Notes: generated by a model from the letters alone, not told the origin. A stretch of 64,000 bases of DNA from Anthoceros angustus (GCA_010909165.1 MU008161.1:2108001-2172000); one strand, 5' to 3'. Shown: positions 28,592 through 40,064, counted from the first letter of the stretch. A program made the numbers and translations.

Positions 28592-31500
28592 ATGGCTGGG
28601 CGCTGGGCTCTGACGGCCTTGCCTTGCTCCGGGAAGTCTGTGTGTGCATCGATGGGTTTCTTGCAGAGTAGAATGTTGGTGGTGGGCGGAGTGCTGGGTG
28701 TGTTGGTGATGCTCGCCGCTTGGGCTCCTGCGGCAGGCGGGTCATCCAATTACCTGATAGGTGTGGGAAGCTTCGACATAACGGGCCCTGCTGCCGATGT
28801 CAACATGATGGGCTACGCGAATCCTACGCAAAATGCAGCTGGGATTCACTTCAGGCTGCGGTCGCGGGCCTTCATTGTGGCCGAGCCTGGCACCAATTCC
28901 TCGGATGGAAAGCGGGTCGTGTTTGTGAACGTGGATGCTTGCATGGGTGCTCAGGTTGTGGCACTGCATGTCTTCGAACGGCTCAAGGCGAGGTGATTGC
29001 TCCCCTGCCTTGTATCGCATTGGAGGCTACGGTAGTCCGCTGGGTGGGTGTTGATGGACTGGATGTGGACTGATGGGCAGGTATGGCGATTTGTACTCGG
29101 AGAAAAATGTGGCCATCAGTGGGATCCACACTCATTCAGGGCCCGGCGGGTATCTTCAGTATGTGCTCTACATCGTGACGTCTCTGGGCTTTGTCCGCCA
29201 GTCATTTGATGCCCTTGTGGATGGCATAGAGCACAGCATTGTGCAAGCCCATGAAAATCTGAGGCCAGGATCCTTGTTTGTCAACAAGGGTGAGTCCACT
29301 GCTTGTTCGTGCACATGATGGCTATGTATCAGGAGGAGGTGCGGATGAGCAGCGAGCTAATGCCTTTCTTTGGTTGGCAGCGTTGGCTTTGATTGTTCGA
29401 CTTGTTAAATTGCTTTTTTTGTGAGAGTTGAGCTCGCCATCTGTTCCTTGTCCTATGTGGAATCTTAGTGGTGTTCTTGTATGAGCTCTTCTCTGCACAC
29501 AAAGAAGCTTCTTGTCTGTAAGAAGGTCCCATCCCTTACTGAAGGAAGGATGTGGGTTTTAAATAGATTGGTCATGAGCAAAGGGTGACGTAAGTGGTTT
29601 TCTGATTGCCAACCCCTGGATTGTATTGCAGGGGAGCTGCTTGAGGCAAACATCAACCGTAGCCCGAGTGCGTACTTAAACAACCCAGCTGAGGAACGAG
29701 CAAAGTATGATCATGATGTTGACAAGGAGATGACCCTGGTGAAGTTTGTCGATGAGGAATGGGGTGAAGTTGGGGCCTTGAGCTGGTTTCCAGTTCATTG
29801 TACTTCGATGAATAGGACGAATGTACTCATTAGTGGTGACAACAAAGGGGCTGCCTCACGATTCATGGAAGACTGGTTCAAGCAGAAGACGGCCAGTCAT
29901 CCATTTACAGAAGAAGCCACAATTGACAAGAGTTTCCAGAACAGTTTTCTGTTTGATGTTGCAAGGAGGATTCCCCGGCGAGTTTCAAAGGCTACACCAA
30001 GACGGTTTCACTCGCTTGGTATATCACAGACTAATTCAGAGCAAAACATGACAGGTGGTCAACAAGAGGGAGGGAAGCTTGAACTAACAATATGTCCATG
30101 ACTTTGCAGATAACAGGGCATTGGAGATAGCACTAAACATGCCAAGCCCCGGTGGTAAACCCAGCACGAAGCTGTCCAACTTGCTACATCGAGTGAGGAG
30201 CACCTACAAGGATTCCTTGAGGCCACCTTTTGTGGCAGCATTTGCTCAGAGTAATGTTGGGGATACAAGTCCCAATGTGTTGGGTGCTTTCTGTGATGAC
30301 ACCGGTCTACCTTGTGATTTCAATACAAGCACCTGCGGTGGGCAGAATGAGCTGTGCAACGGACGTGGTCCAGGGTATATTTTGCAAAGCCTTATCTTGG
30401 TTTGACCGGAAGTGATGTTTTTTGTGTCCATATTGCTGCCTGTGGTTAGGTTTGTCAGCCATCAAAATGCTCGTCATGGATTGTGGTGGTTGGCCTTACT
30501 TGCCTTGCCAGCTATCCAGGGGATCATTTTCGAAGCACCAAAATTATCGGTGAGCGGCAAGCTAAACGAGGAGTGGAGCTGTTTGAGGGTGCGAAAGAGC
30601 AGCTACTTGGAGGTGTTGACTATAGACAGACTTACTTGGACATGACTGGAGTTCAAGTGACACTGCCTTCAGGAGAGACAGTAACAACGTGCCCTGCTGC
30701 TGTGGGGTTTAGTTTTGCTGCGGGCACAACAGATGGTCCTGGAGCATTTGATTTCAAACAGGGTGATGCACAGGTAACTTGATCTCCCTTATCATAAGTC
30801 TGTCATCAACCACAAAGTCCTGGATGTTGAGTATTGCTGGTCTCCTGTCGCGGACTTGCAGTTGATTTCTGGGCAATGGCTACATGCAGGGAAATCCTTT
30901 TTGGAAGCTTGTGGGTGGAGCACTGAAAACCCCAACAAGTGAGCAAGTGGAGTGCCAGAAGCCCAAACCAATCCTGATCGATACAGGAGAAATGACAACC
31001 CCGTACGATTGGGCGGTATGGCCCCGTTCAACCATTCCACTGTACTTTGAAGCTCGATTTTGCTCAAATGAACTGCAGTTTAGCAAAAGTGGCTCGTCGG
31101 CTGTGGACATGGTGGCAGGGAAGTCTGAATCAAGTGTTTAGTGGGCTGACAGTCTCTGATTATCGTGTTGTGTGCCAGCCATCGGTTCTTCCCATCCAGA
31201 TACTCAGAGTTGGACAATTGATTATTTTATCCGTGCCAGGAGGTGAGTTACATCACACTCTCCCCCAATCCATGAAACTCACTTTGTTCAGCTGTATAGA
31301 CGGTGTGGATGGTCTGCAGAGTTCACAACCATGGCTGGGCGCCGTTTGCGAGATGCTGTAAAGAATGCATTGATCCAGAGCTCAGGAGCAGACTTTAAAA
31401 ATGCACATGTTGTGATTGCGGGGCTTACCAATGGCTATTCTCAGTATGTCACCACATTTGAAGAGTATCAAATTCAGCGATATGAGGTGAGGACTCTGCT

Positions 31501-32119
31501 TTTTCCTCTATGGTGCAGTAAAAGTCAATGGATAAAGAATGTGGCTGAAAGCATTATTGGCGAACAGGGAGCATCAACGTTGTTCGGTCCTCATACTTTG
31601 AGTGCCTACATACAAGAGTTCGAGAAGCTGGCCTCAGCTTTGGTGAAGGACACCAATGTTCCCAACGGGCCTACACCACCTGATTTGCTCAGTAAGCAGA
31701 TATCACTTCTTCCAGGTGTCCTGACCGATGCCACCCCCAGTGGGGTGAACTTCGGGGACTTGAAGCAGGACGTCGTCAGAGGCTCAACCTTCTTTGCAGG
31801 AGACACAGTGGAAGTAGTTTTTCACACCGGATGTCCCCGAAATGATCTGTATACAGAGGGCACATATTCTTTGGTACAGTCCTTTGATTCCACGACGGGC
31901 TTGTGGAATGATCTGTATGATGACGACGACTGGTGTGTCCAGTTCCTCTGGAATAGGCCTTCACAGCTGAGTCCTCAGAGCTTTGCCACAATCAGGTGGG
32001 AGATTCCAGACACAGCTCCTCCAGGTGTCTACCGAATCCGACATTTTGGAGCCTACAAGTACATATGGACATCGGTGAAGCATTTCAGTGGCACATCCAG
32101 CTCGTTTGTAGTCTCGTGA
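28592..32119 (+). CDS. Neutral ceramidase
   Basis: Deduced exons are 28592-28992, 29081-29289, 29632-30018, 30110-30374, 30512-30773, 30890-31015, 31179-31242, 31320-31486 and 31568-32119. Together they give 810 aa with all phases consistent. A hydrophobic segment near residue 40 (VGGVLGVLVMLAAWAPAAGG) fits a signal peptide or anchor. Family blocks follow: YLIGVGSFDITGPAADVNMM, GIHTHSGPGGYLQYVLYIV, LVDGIEHSIVQAHENLRPGS, LSWFPVHCTSMN, the nucleophile-region motif NVGDTSPNVLG, FAAGTTDGPGAFDF, MAGRRLRDAV and the C-terminal Ig-like end (TGLWNDLYDDDDW). The enzyme hydrolyses ceramide to sphingoid base and fatty acid in membranes of the secretory pathway. The end of exon 3 (30018) is the only junction that needed a choice; it is the one that keeps phase with exon 4. 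An alternative downstream Met lies near 28652. Confidence 0.93.
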
Positions 32120-32565
32120 ATGCTTGCCCCTAGCAGCTCATTGCAGAGTAAGACCGGAAGTCATCGTATGTTTTCCGGCTTCGCAGTTGGGCTTATTTTG
32201 TAAAACATAATTTAATTCTTTGTTCTTTGTAACATGGAAGACTTTTGGAAGGCTAGATTGCTAGCAACTGCATCTCAGCAGACATCTACTGGGATGAAAA
32301 ACTGTGATGGAATGCTACAGATGCGAATGTGTTGCAATGATGCAACTCTGATAGTGGACTTGAATCCAGGCTCTCCCACGCTCCATTCCTTCCCTCCCAC
32401 CATCGGAGGAGGAGAAGAATGTGTAGACACGAAGTGTAAAGAGAAGGAAAGAAAACGAACGCCAACGAATTGCATGACATCCGAAGTCCATAAGGATGGT
32501 GAGATGAAGAGCAGCTTTGCTCCAGTCCACGTCCACTATAGCACTACCTTGGCTACCTTGAGTCC
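32120..32565. other. Intergenic region between ceramidase and PPR gene 2
   Basis: 446 bp containing the ceramidase 3' UTR and the PPR 5' region. Short frames on both strands lack recognisable content. Confidence 0.5.
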
Positions 32566-35037
32566 ATGATGAGCGAGGCCTTGCTTGAAGTTGCAACCGT
32601 GTTGCAACCAAGCCTGCCCGTTCAAGGGAGTGTCGGGCATGGCAAAGACATTGTCGGAAGGATCTTTTCCAGGATCTCTTGTGGAAACAGTTCGTTCGGG
32701 GGGATGCACTTTGGTGGCGTAGTGGATCGTTCCCTCGGGACAAACGACTTATACAGGCCAGATAGGTTGAGTTTGCAACTAGCTGCGGTGGGTTTGCGGT
32801 TCCCTCGGAAGTCTGCAGGATGGGAAATGGGTGTGACGGATGAAACCGTGGGCCAACTGTGTCAGCTGGGGCAGCTGGATGAGGCCGTTGAGGCTTTGGA
32901 AGTTCTGGTGCAGACAGACAGACGTGATTTTAGAACTCTCGTGTACACTTTGATCAAGCTATGTGTGGCTAAGAGGGATCTGGTTGTGGGTCGGCGAGTA
33001 CACGCTCTTTCGGTGAAAATGGGGTGTGAATCGGCCACGTTCCTGTGCAACCACATCCTGCGGATGTATGCATCTCATGCCAGGTTGCAGGAAGCGATGG
33101 ATGTGTTCACCATGGTTGCTAATCCAGATGCATTTACTTGGTCTGCTATAATTTCTGCGCATGTCCAATGTGGAGAAGTCCGGCTCGCCATAGAACTATA
33201 TCATCGGATGCGTAGGACAAGTGTGAAACCCGATAGCCATGTGTTTGTAGCAGCCCTGCAGGCTTGTGCAAGAGGAAAAGACTTGAGGCACGGGCAGCAG
33301 GTGCATGCTGATGTGTTGGCCAGTGGGTTTGAGGCGGGTTTGTCTGTGTGTAATGCGTTGGTGGACATGTATGCAAAGTGTGGCTGGATGGAAGAAGCAC
33401 GGAGAGTGTTTGATGGACTCCATCAGAAGGATGTTGTGACGTGGACTGCTCTGATGTCTGGATATTCCCAGCAGTGTATGGGTCAAGAAGCCCTTCATCT
33501 CTACAGTGCGATGCAAGAGGAAGGCATCGCTGGACCCAATTCTGTGACTTTTGTGTGCCTTCTGCAGGCATGTGCAAGTGTGGGCGTCCCGGCTTTGGAG
33601 AAGGGAAGGCAACTTCATGCTCAGATTGGGGAACAAGGACTGCACACTGATGCGGTTGTAGGTTGCAGCTTGGTAAACATGTATGCAAAGTGTGGCAGTC
33701 TACAGGATGCTCAGCTAGTGTTTGAAAGGCTTCCTGAAAAAGATGTGGTGACATGGACTGCTCTGATCGCAGGATATTCCCAACAGGGCATGGGTCAGGA
33801 AGCCATTCAACTTCACAATGCAATGCAGCGAGAAGGCATTGGTGCGCTGGATTCTGTGACATTTGTGTGCCTGTTGCAGGCATGTGCGTGTGTGGGTATC
33901 CTAGCTTTGGAGAAGGGAAAGGAACTTCATATAGAGATAGAACAACGAGGACTTCAAGCTGATGTTAGCGTAGGTAACAATTTGGTAAACATGTATGCAA
34001 AGTGTGGCAGTCTACAGGATGCCCAGACCGTGTTTGACAGCATGGGTCAAAAAAATGTGGTTACCTGGAATGCCATGATAGGAGGATACTCCCAGCAGGG
34101 CATGGCGTTGGAAGCTCTTCGTCTGCACAGTGCTATGCGGCAAGAAGGTGTCGCTGCACCTGACTCTGTGACATTCTTGTGCCTCTTGCATGCATGTGCG
34201 AGTGTGGCGGCCATACATGCAGGAAGGCAGCTTCATGCTGAGATTGTCGAACAAGGACTTCATTCTGATGTGTTTGTGGCCATTAGTGTGATGCAAATGT
34301 ATGCCAGGTCTGGTAGCATGGCTGATGCACAACAGGTTTTTGATGCATTGCTCGAAAGAGACATTGTTGCCTGGAGTGCACTGATCGCAGGATACACCTG
34401 TCAAGGAGACAGTAAAGCGGTCTTTGACTTAATCCATAGAATGAGAGAAGATGGCATACAGCCAGACGGCATCACGTTCACTAGTATTCTGACAGCATGC
34501 AGTCACGCTGGTCTAGTACACCAGGGCCAAGAGTACTTCGAGTCTATGTACAGAGACTATGGCATCCGCCCCACCGTGGAACACTACTCATGCATGGTGG
34601 ATCTCCTGGGTCGAGCAGGCCAACTTGAGGATGCTCTAGCGCTGGTGATCACTATGCCAGTGCAGGCTGATATTGCCATTTGGTGCACTATGTTGGGTGC
34701 CTGTCAAAAGTGGTGCAACGTAGAGGTGGGTAGCCATGCCTTTCGTGAAGCAGTGAGGTTAGACGAAAAGGATGCAACAGCATATGTGATTATGTCCAAC
34801 ATATATTCCGATGCCGGAATGTGGGAGGAGGCACAGGAGTTGCAGACTAGGAGAACAGGAATTGGGGCATGGAAGGAGGCAGGGCAGAGCTGGTGGACAG
34901 ACAGAGACGGGCTTGTTCACATTTTTGTGGTTGACGATAGGACACATCCAGAAACTGAAGCTTTGTATCGAAGGATCCATGACCTTCTGTCCAAAATAAA
35001 GGACGGAGGGTATATGTTCCAACACGTGGAATGCTAA
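32566..35037 (+). CDS. PLS-class pentatricopeptide repeat protein, E-type, no DYW domain (paralogue of PPR gene 1)
   Basis: A single exon of 823 aa; two consecutive ATGs open the frame. After an N-terminal region of about 90 residues without motifs, PPR motifs run to about residue 700. They include near-identical modules VVTWTALIAGYSQQGM, DSVTFVCLLQACA and MYAKCGSLQDAQ. The N-terminal block GQLCQLGQLDEAVEALEVL parallels KLCEQGQLDEAVEALGVL of the gene at 16553-19390. This copy has fewer central repeats. C-terminal E1 and E2 motifs (SWWTDRDGLVHIFVVDDR, THPETEALYRRIHDL) are followed by a few residues ending FQHVEC, with no DYW domain. Expected role: organellar RNA recognition for editing, with a deaminase in trans. 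It starts 447 bp after the ceramidase stop. Confidence 0.93.
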   Translation: MMSEALLEVATVLQPSLPVQGSVGHGKDIVGRIFSRISCGNSSFGGMHFGGVVDRSLGTNDLYRPDRLSLQLAAVGLRFPRKSAGWEMGVTDETVGQLCQLGQLDEAVEALEVLVQTDRRDFRTLVYTLIKLCVAKRDLVVGRRVHALSVKMGCESATFLCNHILRMYASHARLQEAMDVFTMVANPDAFTWSAIISAHVQCGEVRLAIELYHRMRRTSVKPDSHVFVAALQACARGKDLRHGQQVHADVLASGFEAGLSVCNALVDMYAKCGWMEEARRVFDGLHQKDVVTWTALMSGYSQQCMGQEALHLYSAMQEEGIAGPNSVTFVCLLQACASVGVPALEKGRQLHAQIGEQGLHTDAVVGCSLVNMYAKCGSLQDAQLVFERLPEKDVVTWTALIAGYSQQGMGQEAIQLHNAMQREGIGALDSVTFVCLLQACACVGILALEKGKELHIEIEQRGLQADVSVGNNLVNMYAKCGSLQDAQTVFDSMGQKNVVTWNAMIGGYSQQGMALEALRLHSAMRQEGVAAPDSVTFLCLLHACASVAAIHAGRQLHAEIVEQGLHSDVFVAISVMQMYARSGSMADAQQVFDALLERDIVAWSALIAGYTCQGDSKAVFDLIHRMREDGIQPDGITFTSILTACSHAGLVHQGQEYFESMYRDYGIRPTVEHYSCMVDLLGRAGQLEDALALVITMPVQADIAIWCTMLGACQKWCNVEVGSHAFREAVRLDEKDATAYVIMSNIYSDAGMWEEAQELQTRRTGIGAWKEAGQSWWTDRDGLVHIFVVDDRTHPETEALYRRIHDLLSKIKDGGYMFQHVEC

Positions 35038-35208
35038 CGTCCGACACACAGGATGCAAATCTAATGAAAGCTATCAGATCAATCGTCGTACATCGATGAA
35101 GCTAATTCATGGCCATCTGATGTCAGCTGTTTGTCGTGGACGCACTCATGTGGACCGACAATAGCTGCCTGCCACTTCACGCCTGGGTGTGACGTCGAGC
35201 CCTACGAC
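35038..35208. promoter_or_regulatory. Presumed promoter/5' region of the VOC gene
   Basis: 171 bp separate the PPR stop from the VOC gene start. It must hold the PPR 3' end and VOC 5' sequence. No specific element is recognised. Confidence 0.3.
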
Positions 35209-36088
35209 ATGAGCACGAGCACCTCGTCCAAATTGCCCCCCACACTACATTGCACGCAGAACAGTCGAGGAGTTGTGGAAAAGATGGCACCCATACCCGG
35301 ATTGCACATGCACCATTTAGCTCGGGAGACGGAGGATGTGCAGCGGCTTGTGAAATTCTACACAGAGGTTGTGTGCAACCATCGGGTTAGGTGGGCACAT
35401 GCACATGCAGATGAGGTCCCATGGTGGAACTGAATGTCGTGGACGATGCAGGTCTTGGGCTTTCAGAAAATCGAGACTCCAGACTTCGGATCACTCAAGG
35501 TGGAGTGGTTGGAGCTGCCCCCATCCTACTCGCTGCACATAATTGAGCGAAACCCCAAGACTAGCTTGCCAGAGAGCCCGTACTCTGCTGTCAAGGAAGC
35601 AAGGCAAGATGGAATCATCTCCAATCAGCACATTCAGTCATGTTCTCTCTCATGAAGTTGCTCACAGTGATTTGCATTGGGTGGTGGCAGGAAGGAGGAG
35701 AGTGCCCTGCCCTACGGCCACCACTTGTGTTTCAGCATTTCAGACTATCCTAAAGCTATCGCAATCCTCAAGGTAGGTGTGCAAGGCTGTCTGCCACCAG
35801 CCCACGCACCTACTTGTTTACTGGCTGACATCGTCCCCTGATCCCTGACAGGAGAACCAGATCCCCTACTTCGAGAAGGTTCTACTCGGAGGCAAGGTCA
35901 AGCAAGTCTTCTTCTTCGACCCCGACGGTAGGTTTTGTAAGATCAGAATCTTTTGTATTCCAATGTAGATCAGAATTCAAAATGAGTGGCATTTGCACAA
36001 TGGGCATTCATCTCTGTTCCTTGAAACAGGTAACGGCTTGGAACTCGCAGACTGGCCTCCAGAGGTACACTCGCTGCAATGTTGTTGA
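35209..36088 (+). CDS. VOC-superfamily (glyoxalase I-like) protein
   Basis: Deduced exons are 35209-35367, 35452-35636, 35691-35772, 35852-35927 and 36030-36088 (186 aa, phases consistent). The product has the two-module VOC pattern: GLHMHHLARETEDVQRLVKF running into YTEVLGFQKIETPDFGSL across the first intron, then SYSLHIIERNP, YGHHLCFSISDYPKAIAIL, and VKQVFFFDPDGNGLELADW at the end. The His residues and the Glu of NGLELADW match where this family places metal ligands. Plant relatives are called glyoxalase I-like, but many lack glyoxalase activity, so the substrate is unknown. Introns are very short (54-102 bp). The last exon could instead splice onward at gag-gtacac (36065), giving a slightly different C-terminus. 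Confidence 0.85.
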
Positions 36089-36750
36089 GCTTCTGACCAC
36101 ATATATCCCAGCTCGGTGATGCACTACTGTTTTCTCCATGGAAAGAAACCTTGCTATAGCAACCCTGTTGAAACACTTAACTTTAATCAGCTTTGATGAT
36201 AGCACAGGTTTAACAACCTCGTAGATATTATACATTCCATTTTTTTTCAGTGAATTTGTATGCTACATTTCATTAGAAGAACACGTACTTGCATTGGGAA
36301 TTTATTAACTGCATTTTAGTTAGTTGTCTGGTCATTGTCCAGTGTTCTAATTGAGAATTGAACTCCCGCTTTCGACCCATTCCACTATCCGAGCTGCGTA
36401 GCATTTAAACGGGTACTTTGAGTTTGAGTCAGATGAGGTGTTTATGCATCATTCCAAATGGGAAGGGATAAGGAACAAAATTTGTTGCAGACGTGTACAT
36501 TCCACTGCGTCGATCAATTTGTATCAACTGTGAGAACCAATCTTGCGAAGGAGTCATCGGACTACACAAGGAAAGGTTTGTAACAAAAACTGTTGCAGAC
36601 AAGTGCATAACACTGCATCCACCAATCTGTCTCGACGATGTTTCATATTTACAGTGCACAATCTCTTCTACACTAAACTACACAGAGACCTCCTCCCTCA
36701 CACGAGGTCACGTAACAACACCATCCCCAAACCCCGAGCATCCCAGCTCA
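36089..36750. other. Convergent intergenic region (VOC gene and TSPO)
   Basis: A 662-bp gap between convergent genes. AT-rich stretches and a T-run (36241-36248) are present; no gene seen. Confidence 0.5.
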
Positions 36751-37545
36751 CTACTGCGCAGCAGTGGCATCACTTCCCTGCTCCCCGCCCCGGTTCTTGA
36801 GCCAGATATCGAAAGTAAGAGCCGTAGCAAATGCGACCCAGGCCAGGTACGGCTTGAGCAGATTAGCAGCAACGTGGTTAGCAGGCTTGAAGGCAGCAAT
36901 TGTAGCTCCCAACACCACAACCAGAGCCACAATATCCGCCAAAGCCAAAGTGATATTACGAGCCCCGAAGAAGAGAGCCGGCCAGAGCAGATTAAGCACG
37001 AGCTGCAGCGCGTAGAGAGACAGTGGCTGGCTCTGCCGCTTCCACCCGCCTTCCACCCAAACCAGCCAGGACGCCAGCCCCATGAGCGGGTACAGAACGC
37101 TCCAGGCCGCCCCGAACAGCCATCCCGGGGGGTTCCACCACGGCTTCTTCAGATCCGTGTACCACTGCGAGGCGGGGCTGTTGATGACCGCGTCCACTAT
37201 CCCGGCCACCAGGGGGATGGCAACCGCGACGGCCAGGGTTCGGATGCCTCCTTTCCTGGCAGCCGCGGCTCCCGCCGCCGAGGCCCGGGCCTCCTTCACA
37301 TCGCCGCGCTGCTTCACTTCCTCTTCTCCGCCTGCAACATCCTGCCGCACCCGCTGCACCAGGCCCTCTGCGTTCATCTTCCTCAGCTGCTCAAAATGCG
37401 AGCTCCGTCGGATGTGGATCAGAGGACGCCGATTCCGGTGCGGGTCGAGACAAATGGATGATCTGCAGCTGCGCCTGGAGATCGAAAATGCAGGAATCGG
37501 ATGCGAGACAACGCTGGAACCCTTGGTCAAGATCAAGACTGCCAT
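36751..37545 (-). CDS. TSPO: TspO/MBR-family membrane protein (translocator protein)
   Basis: A single exon, 264 aa from the ATG at 37545. An internal Met near residue 57 (MNAEGLVQRV, about 37377) is an equally good start and is closer to the usual plant length. Five hydrophobic helices follow. Family motifs: PLVAGIVDAVINSP, the W-rich loop KKPWWNPPGWLFGAAWSVLY, LMGLASWLVWVEGGW, LQLVLNLLWPALFFG, and the ending YLAWVAFATALTFDIW. TSPO proteins bind tetrapyrroles and sterols. Plant members sit in ER/Golgi or mitochondria and are stress-induced and removed by autophagy. It converges with the VOC gene. Confidence 0.92.
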   Translation of the reverse strand: MAVLILTKGSSVVSHPIPAFSISRRSCRSSICLDPHRNRRPLIHIRRSSHFEQLRKMNAEGLVQRVRQDVAGGEEEVKQRGDVKEARASAAGAAAARKGGIRTLAVAVAIPLVAGIVDAVINSPASQWYTDLKKPWWNPPGWLFGAAWSVLYPLMGLASWLVWVEGGWKRQSQPLSLYALQLVLNLLWPALFFGARNITLALADIVALVVVLGATIAAFKPANHVAANLLKPYLAWVAFATALTFDIWLKNRGGEQGSDATAAQ

Positions 37546-37751
37546 GACTCTGTGATCGTGTCGAGCACTTATACAGCTGCTGCGTCAAAGAATTAGCCAT
37601 GGCGACAATCGCGATCCCAGGTGTCGCGTCCAAGTGGCGTGCTCCTCGTCGCGCCCGCGTGGCAGCTGCGCGGACATGAGCTGTTGGAGGGATATAGGCC
37701 AAACATGGCCACCAGCCATTGGCGAACATCCTTCGTGTTTCTTTCACTATT

Positions 37752-38026
37752 TAGAAGAAGAAGAAGGAAGAATTTTATTTCAGTCTACTAAGGACGGATT
37801 TCCGTCATGAGATTTGGTACTTAACAACTTGTACCATCGTATGCCTAAATTATTTGCACCAAGGGCATCCATTTTCTTTAGGCATCCCATCTAAAGCTAC
37901 TTGCACGAAGGGCATCCATTTCCTTTAGGCACCCCATCTAAAGTTACTTACACCAGGGGCATCCATTCCCTTTAGGCACCCATCTAAGTACCGATCCAAG
38001 CGTAGGATGCTTAATAATGAAGTTCT
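37752..38026 (-). mobile_element. SINE-like dispersed repeat, copy C (full-length-looking, with internal expansion)
   Basis: On the minus strand it runs cattattaagcatcctacg, then ggatcggtacttagatggg, then three units of about 48 bp containing ggaaatggatgcccttcgtg, then ttaagtaccaaatctcatg, the palindrome gacggaaatccgtcc, and an AAATAAAATTCTTCC tail that ends in (TTC)n (37751-37762). It directly abuts the (TTG)n end of the LINE fragment at 38027. Confidence 0.7.
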
Positions 38027-39090
38027 TACACAACAACAACAACTTTATTTATGTCCACTGGGGTGGAAAAACCACCATGGGACAGAACTTATATAGCCGT
38101 AACTTGGATGAAGGAGGGTGTACACATACGTACGTCTAAACTAGAGAAACGAAAACAGGGAAAATAAAAGGCAGAGGTTTAACAAGAAAGTTACAGGGGT
38201 CGAGCAAGGACAGCCTGTGATCAAGCATGTCAGAAAGACATAGAGCAAAGAGCTTGGGAATATGAAAGGAAAAAAAGCGCCGAAGGGAAAACCCTGCACA
38301 CTCAAAAAGGAGAGAGTATTTGACCCGGATGTCGTTAAAGGTAGGGCAATAAACGAGAAAGTGCATTTCTCCTTCCGTAGTAGAAGAACAAAGCCTGCAA
38401 ATGCGATCTTCCCGAGGAGGGGCTGGCTCTAGCCAGCGGTCAGTCTCAATCCGGAGCTGATGGGAGTTGACACGAAATTGACCGGTTAAAGAGCGAAGCT
38501 TCAAAGACATAGGGGAACTAAGGTAACGTGGCAGTTTCAGGAAGCTAGAGAGGGAAATCACGCGAAATTGCTCCTTATAGTAAAGAAGCTTGGTGGAAAG
38601 AGGAGTTGCAGAGGGAATAGGGTACCCAGTAAGGCGGAGGTATCGAAATTTGATAGCCTTACGGATAAGGTGGTTAGAAGGGGGGTGTGGAGGGGGGGGA
38701 TAGGGTAATTGAAGGGTGGCCAAACAGGGAGAGTAGAAGGACTAAAGTGGTACCGCTTCAGCCACATGGAGGCTTTGGCATACCAACAAGAAATAGAGCC
38801 ATCAGCCCAGAGAGATCTAGATGACCGAAAAGCAAGGAGAAGGTAAGGAGGGAGGTGAGGATTTTGTTGGTCAAGAAGCTGGAGGTGGTAAAAGAAAGAG
38901 GATAAACGGAAGAGACCATCAAGTTCTAAGGGAAAGGTAGCAAATTTAGAGAGAAGGACAAGAAGAGGGTTAGAGCGCTTACAGGCGATGTGAGCCCGAA
39001 GGAAAGAAGCCTGTACTTTTTCCACTTTAGGCCAGGAAGAAGGCAGGAGATCAGGCCCAGAGCTCAGCGCCATACATAGTAGACGGGATG
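38027..39090 (-). mobile_element. LINE-type non-LTR retrotransposon fragment, C-terminal third
   Basis: Two overlapping minus-strand frames cover the element. The upstream one (39073 to 38558) has SSWPKVEKVQASFLRAHIAC, LLSKFATFPLELDGLFRL and SISCWYAKASMWLKRY. The downstream one (38723 to 38136) has LTGQFRVNSHQLRIETDRWL, ICRLCSSTTEGEMHFLVYCP and a basic tail. This is the region after the reverse transcriptase in plant LINE ORF2, including the CxxC-H-C knuckle. The frame breaks near 38.6-38.7 kb. The 3' end carries (TTG)4 (38028-38040). There is no RT core upstream, so it is a 5'-truncated copy. Confidence 0.75.
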
Positions 39091-40064
39091 ACCAGACAAT
39101 TGAATAGGCGTTTCCCGAGGTTGATATCTTGAATCTTATAAATGTGTGTCCATTTGGCCTAAGCCTTTAGGTAATCCGAAAAGCATTTTCTTCATTTATA
39201 TCATAAAATAGGAATTAACCATATTTCGTGCCCAGGGATCATCATCTAGCTCGAAAGATGCGGTAAAAGGTCAAATAGGATAAAGTAGCTCCGAACCCAG
39301 CCCCGCCACAAACGGATCTTAAGTGCTTCTAAGTGGACTTCTATCTTTCTCCATTCATGAGTCCACGGTGCTAAATATGTTTCAATATGTTTTATTATTT
39401 TAAACTATATTATATTATATGCTTAAAATAAAATTTATAAAACTTGATAAGTTCATGTTGAACGAGAGTAGTGTGAAGCTAGAAATAAACAAGTTCAAAG
39501 GGAAATAAGATCCAGTTTTTGTTTCAGCATAGATTATATCGATGTTTGAATTCCCAATCACGACATGATGCGAGGCCTTGGGTTGGACTTTATTTCATGT
39601 ATTGCCCAGCTTTTAATAGACCTAATTGTAAGTGGTAGGCTACCTCATCTTCTGCATCTTGATTGGTCCTAGAATCTTAGGCAAGCTTGACAAGCTTTCC
39701 TACTATTTGAGTTTTTGGTGGAAAAGGGTTGGGATTTTAACCAAAACCCCTTTTGACAGGAGAAACCCCTTTCTACCCAGACATGAACAATCTTCATTTC
39801 TAGATTCATTAATTCAAATCAGTTAAGTCAATCAAGGTTCCTCTAGTCTAAGGCTAGATACTAGTGACTAAACATGAACCTAAAGTCCATCATAGCAACT
39901 CCATATGCAGTATGAATAAAAAGAGAATTTTTTATATCAATTACTTTTGTTGACTATAGTTTTTCTTTTTATTTTATTTTGAATTCCCTGTAAAATATAG
40001 ACATAGTAAAATAAATATTTATTTTACTTGATTACTGCGGTATATCCTCGTCCATTTGAAGGGA
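39091..40064. other. AT-rich non-genic stretch
   Basis: I see no gene or repeat that can be supported on either strand. Confidence 0.45.
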
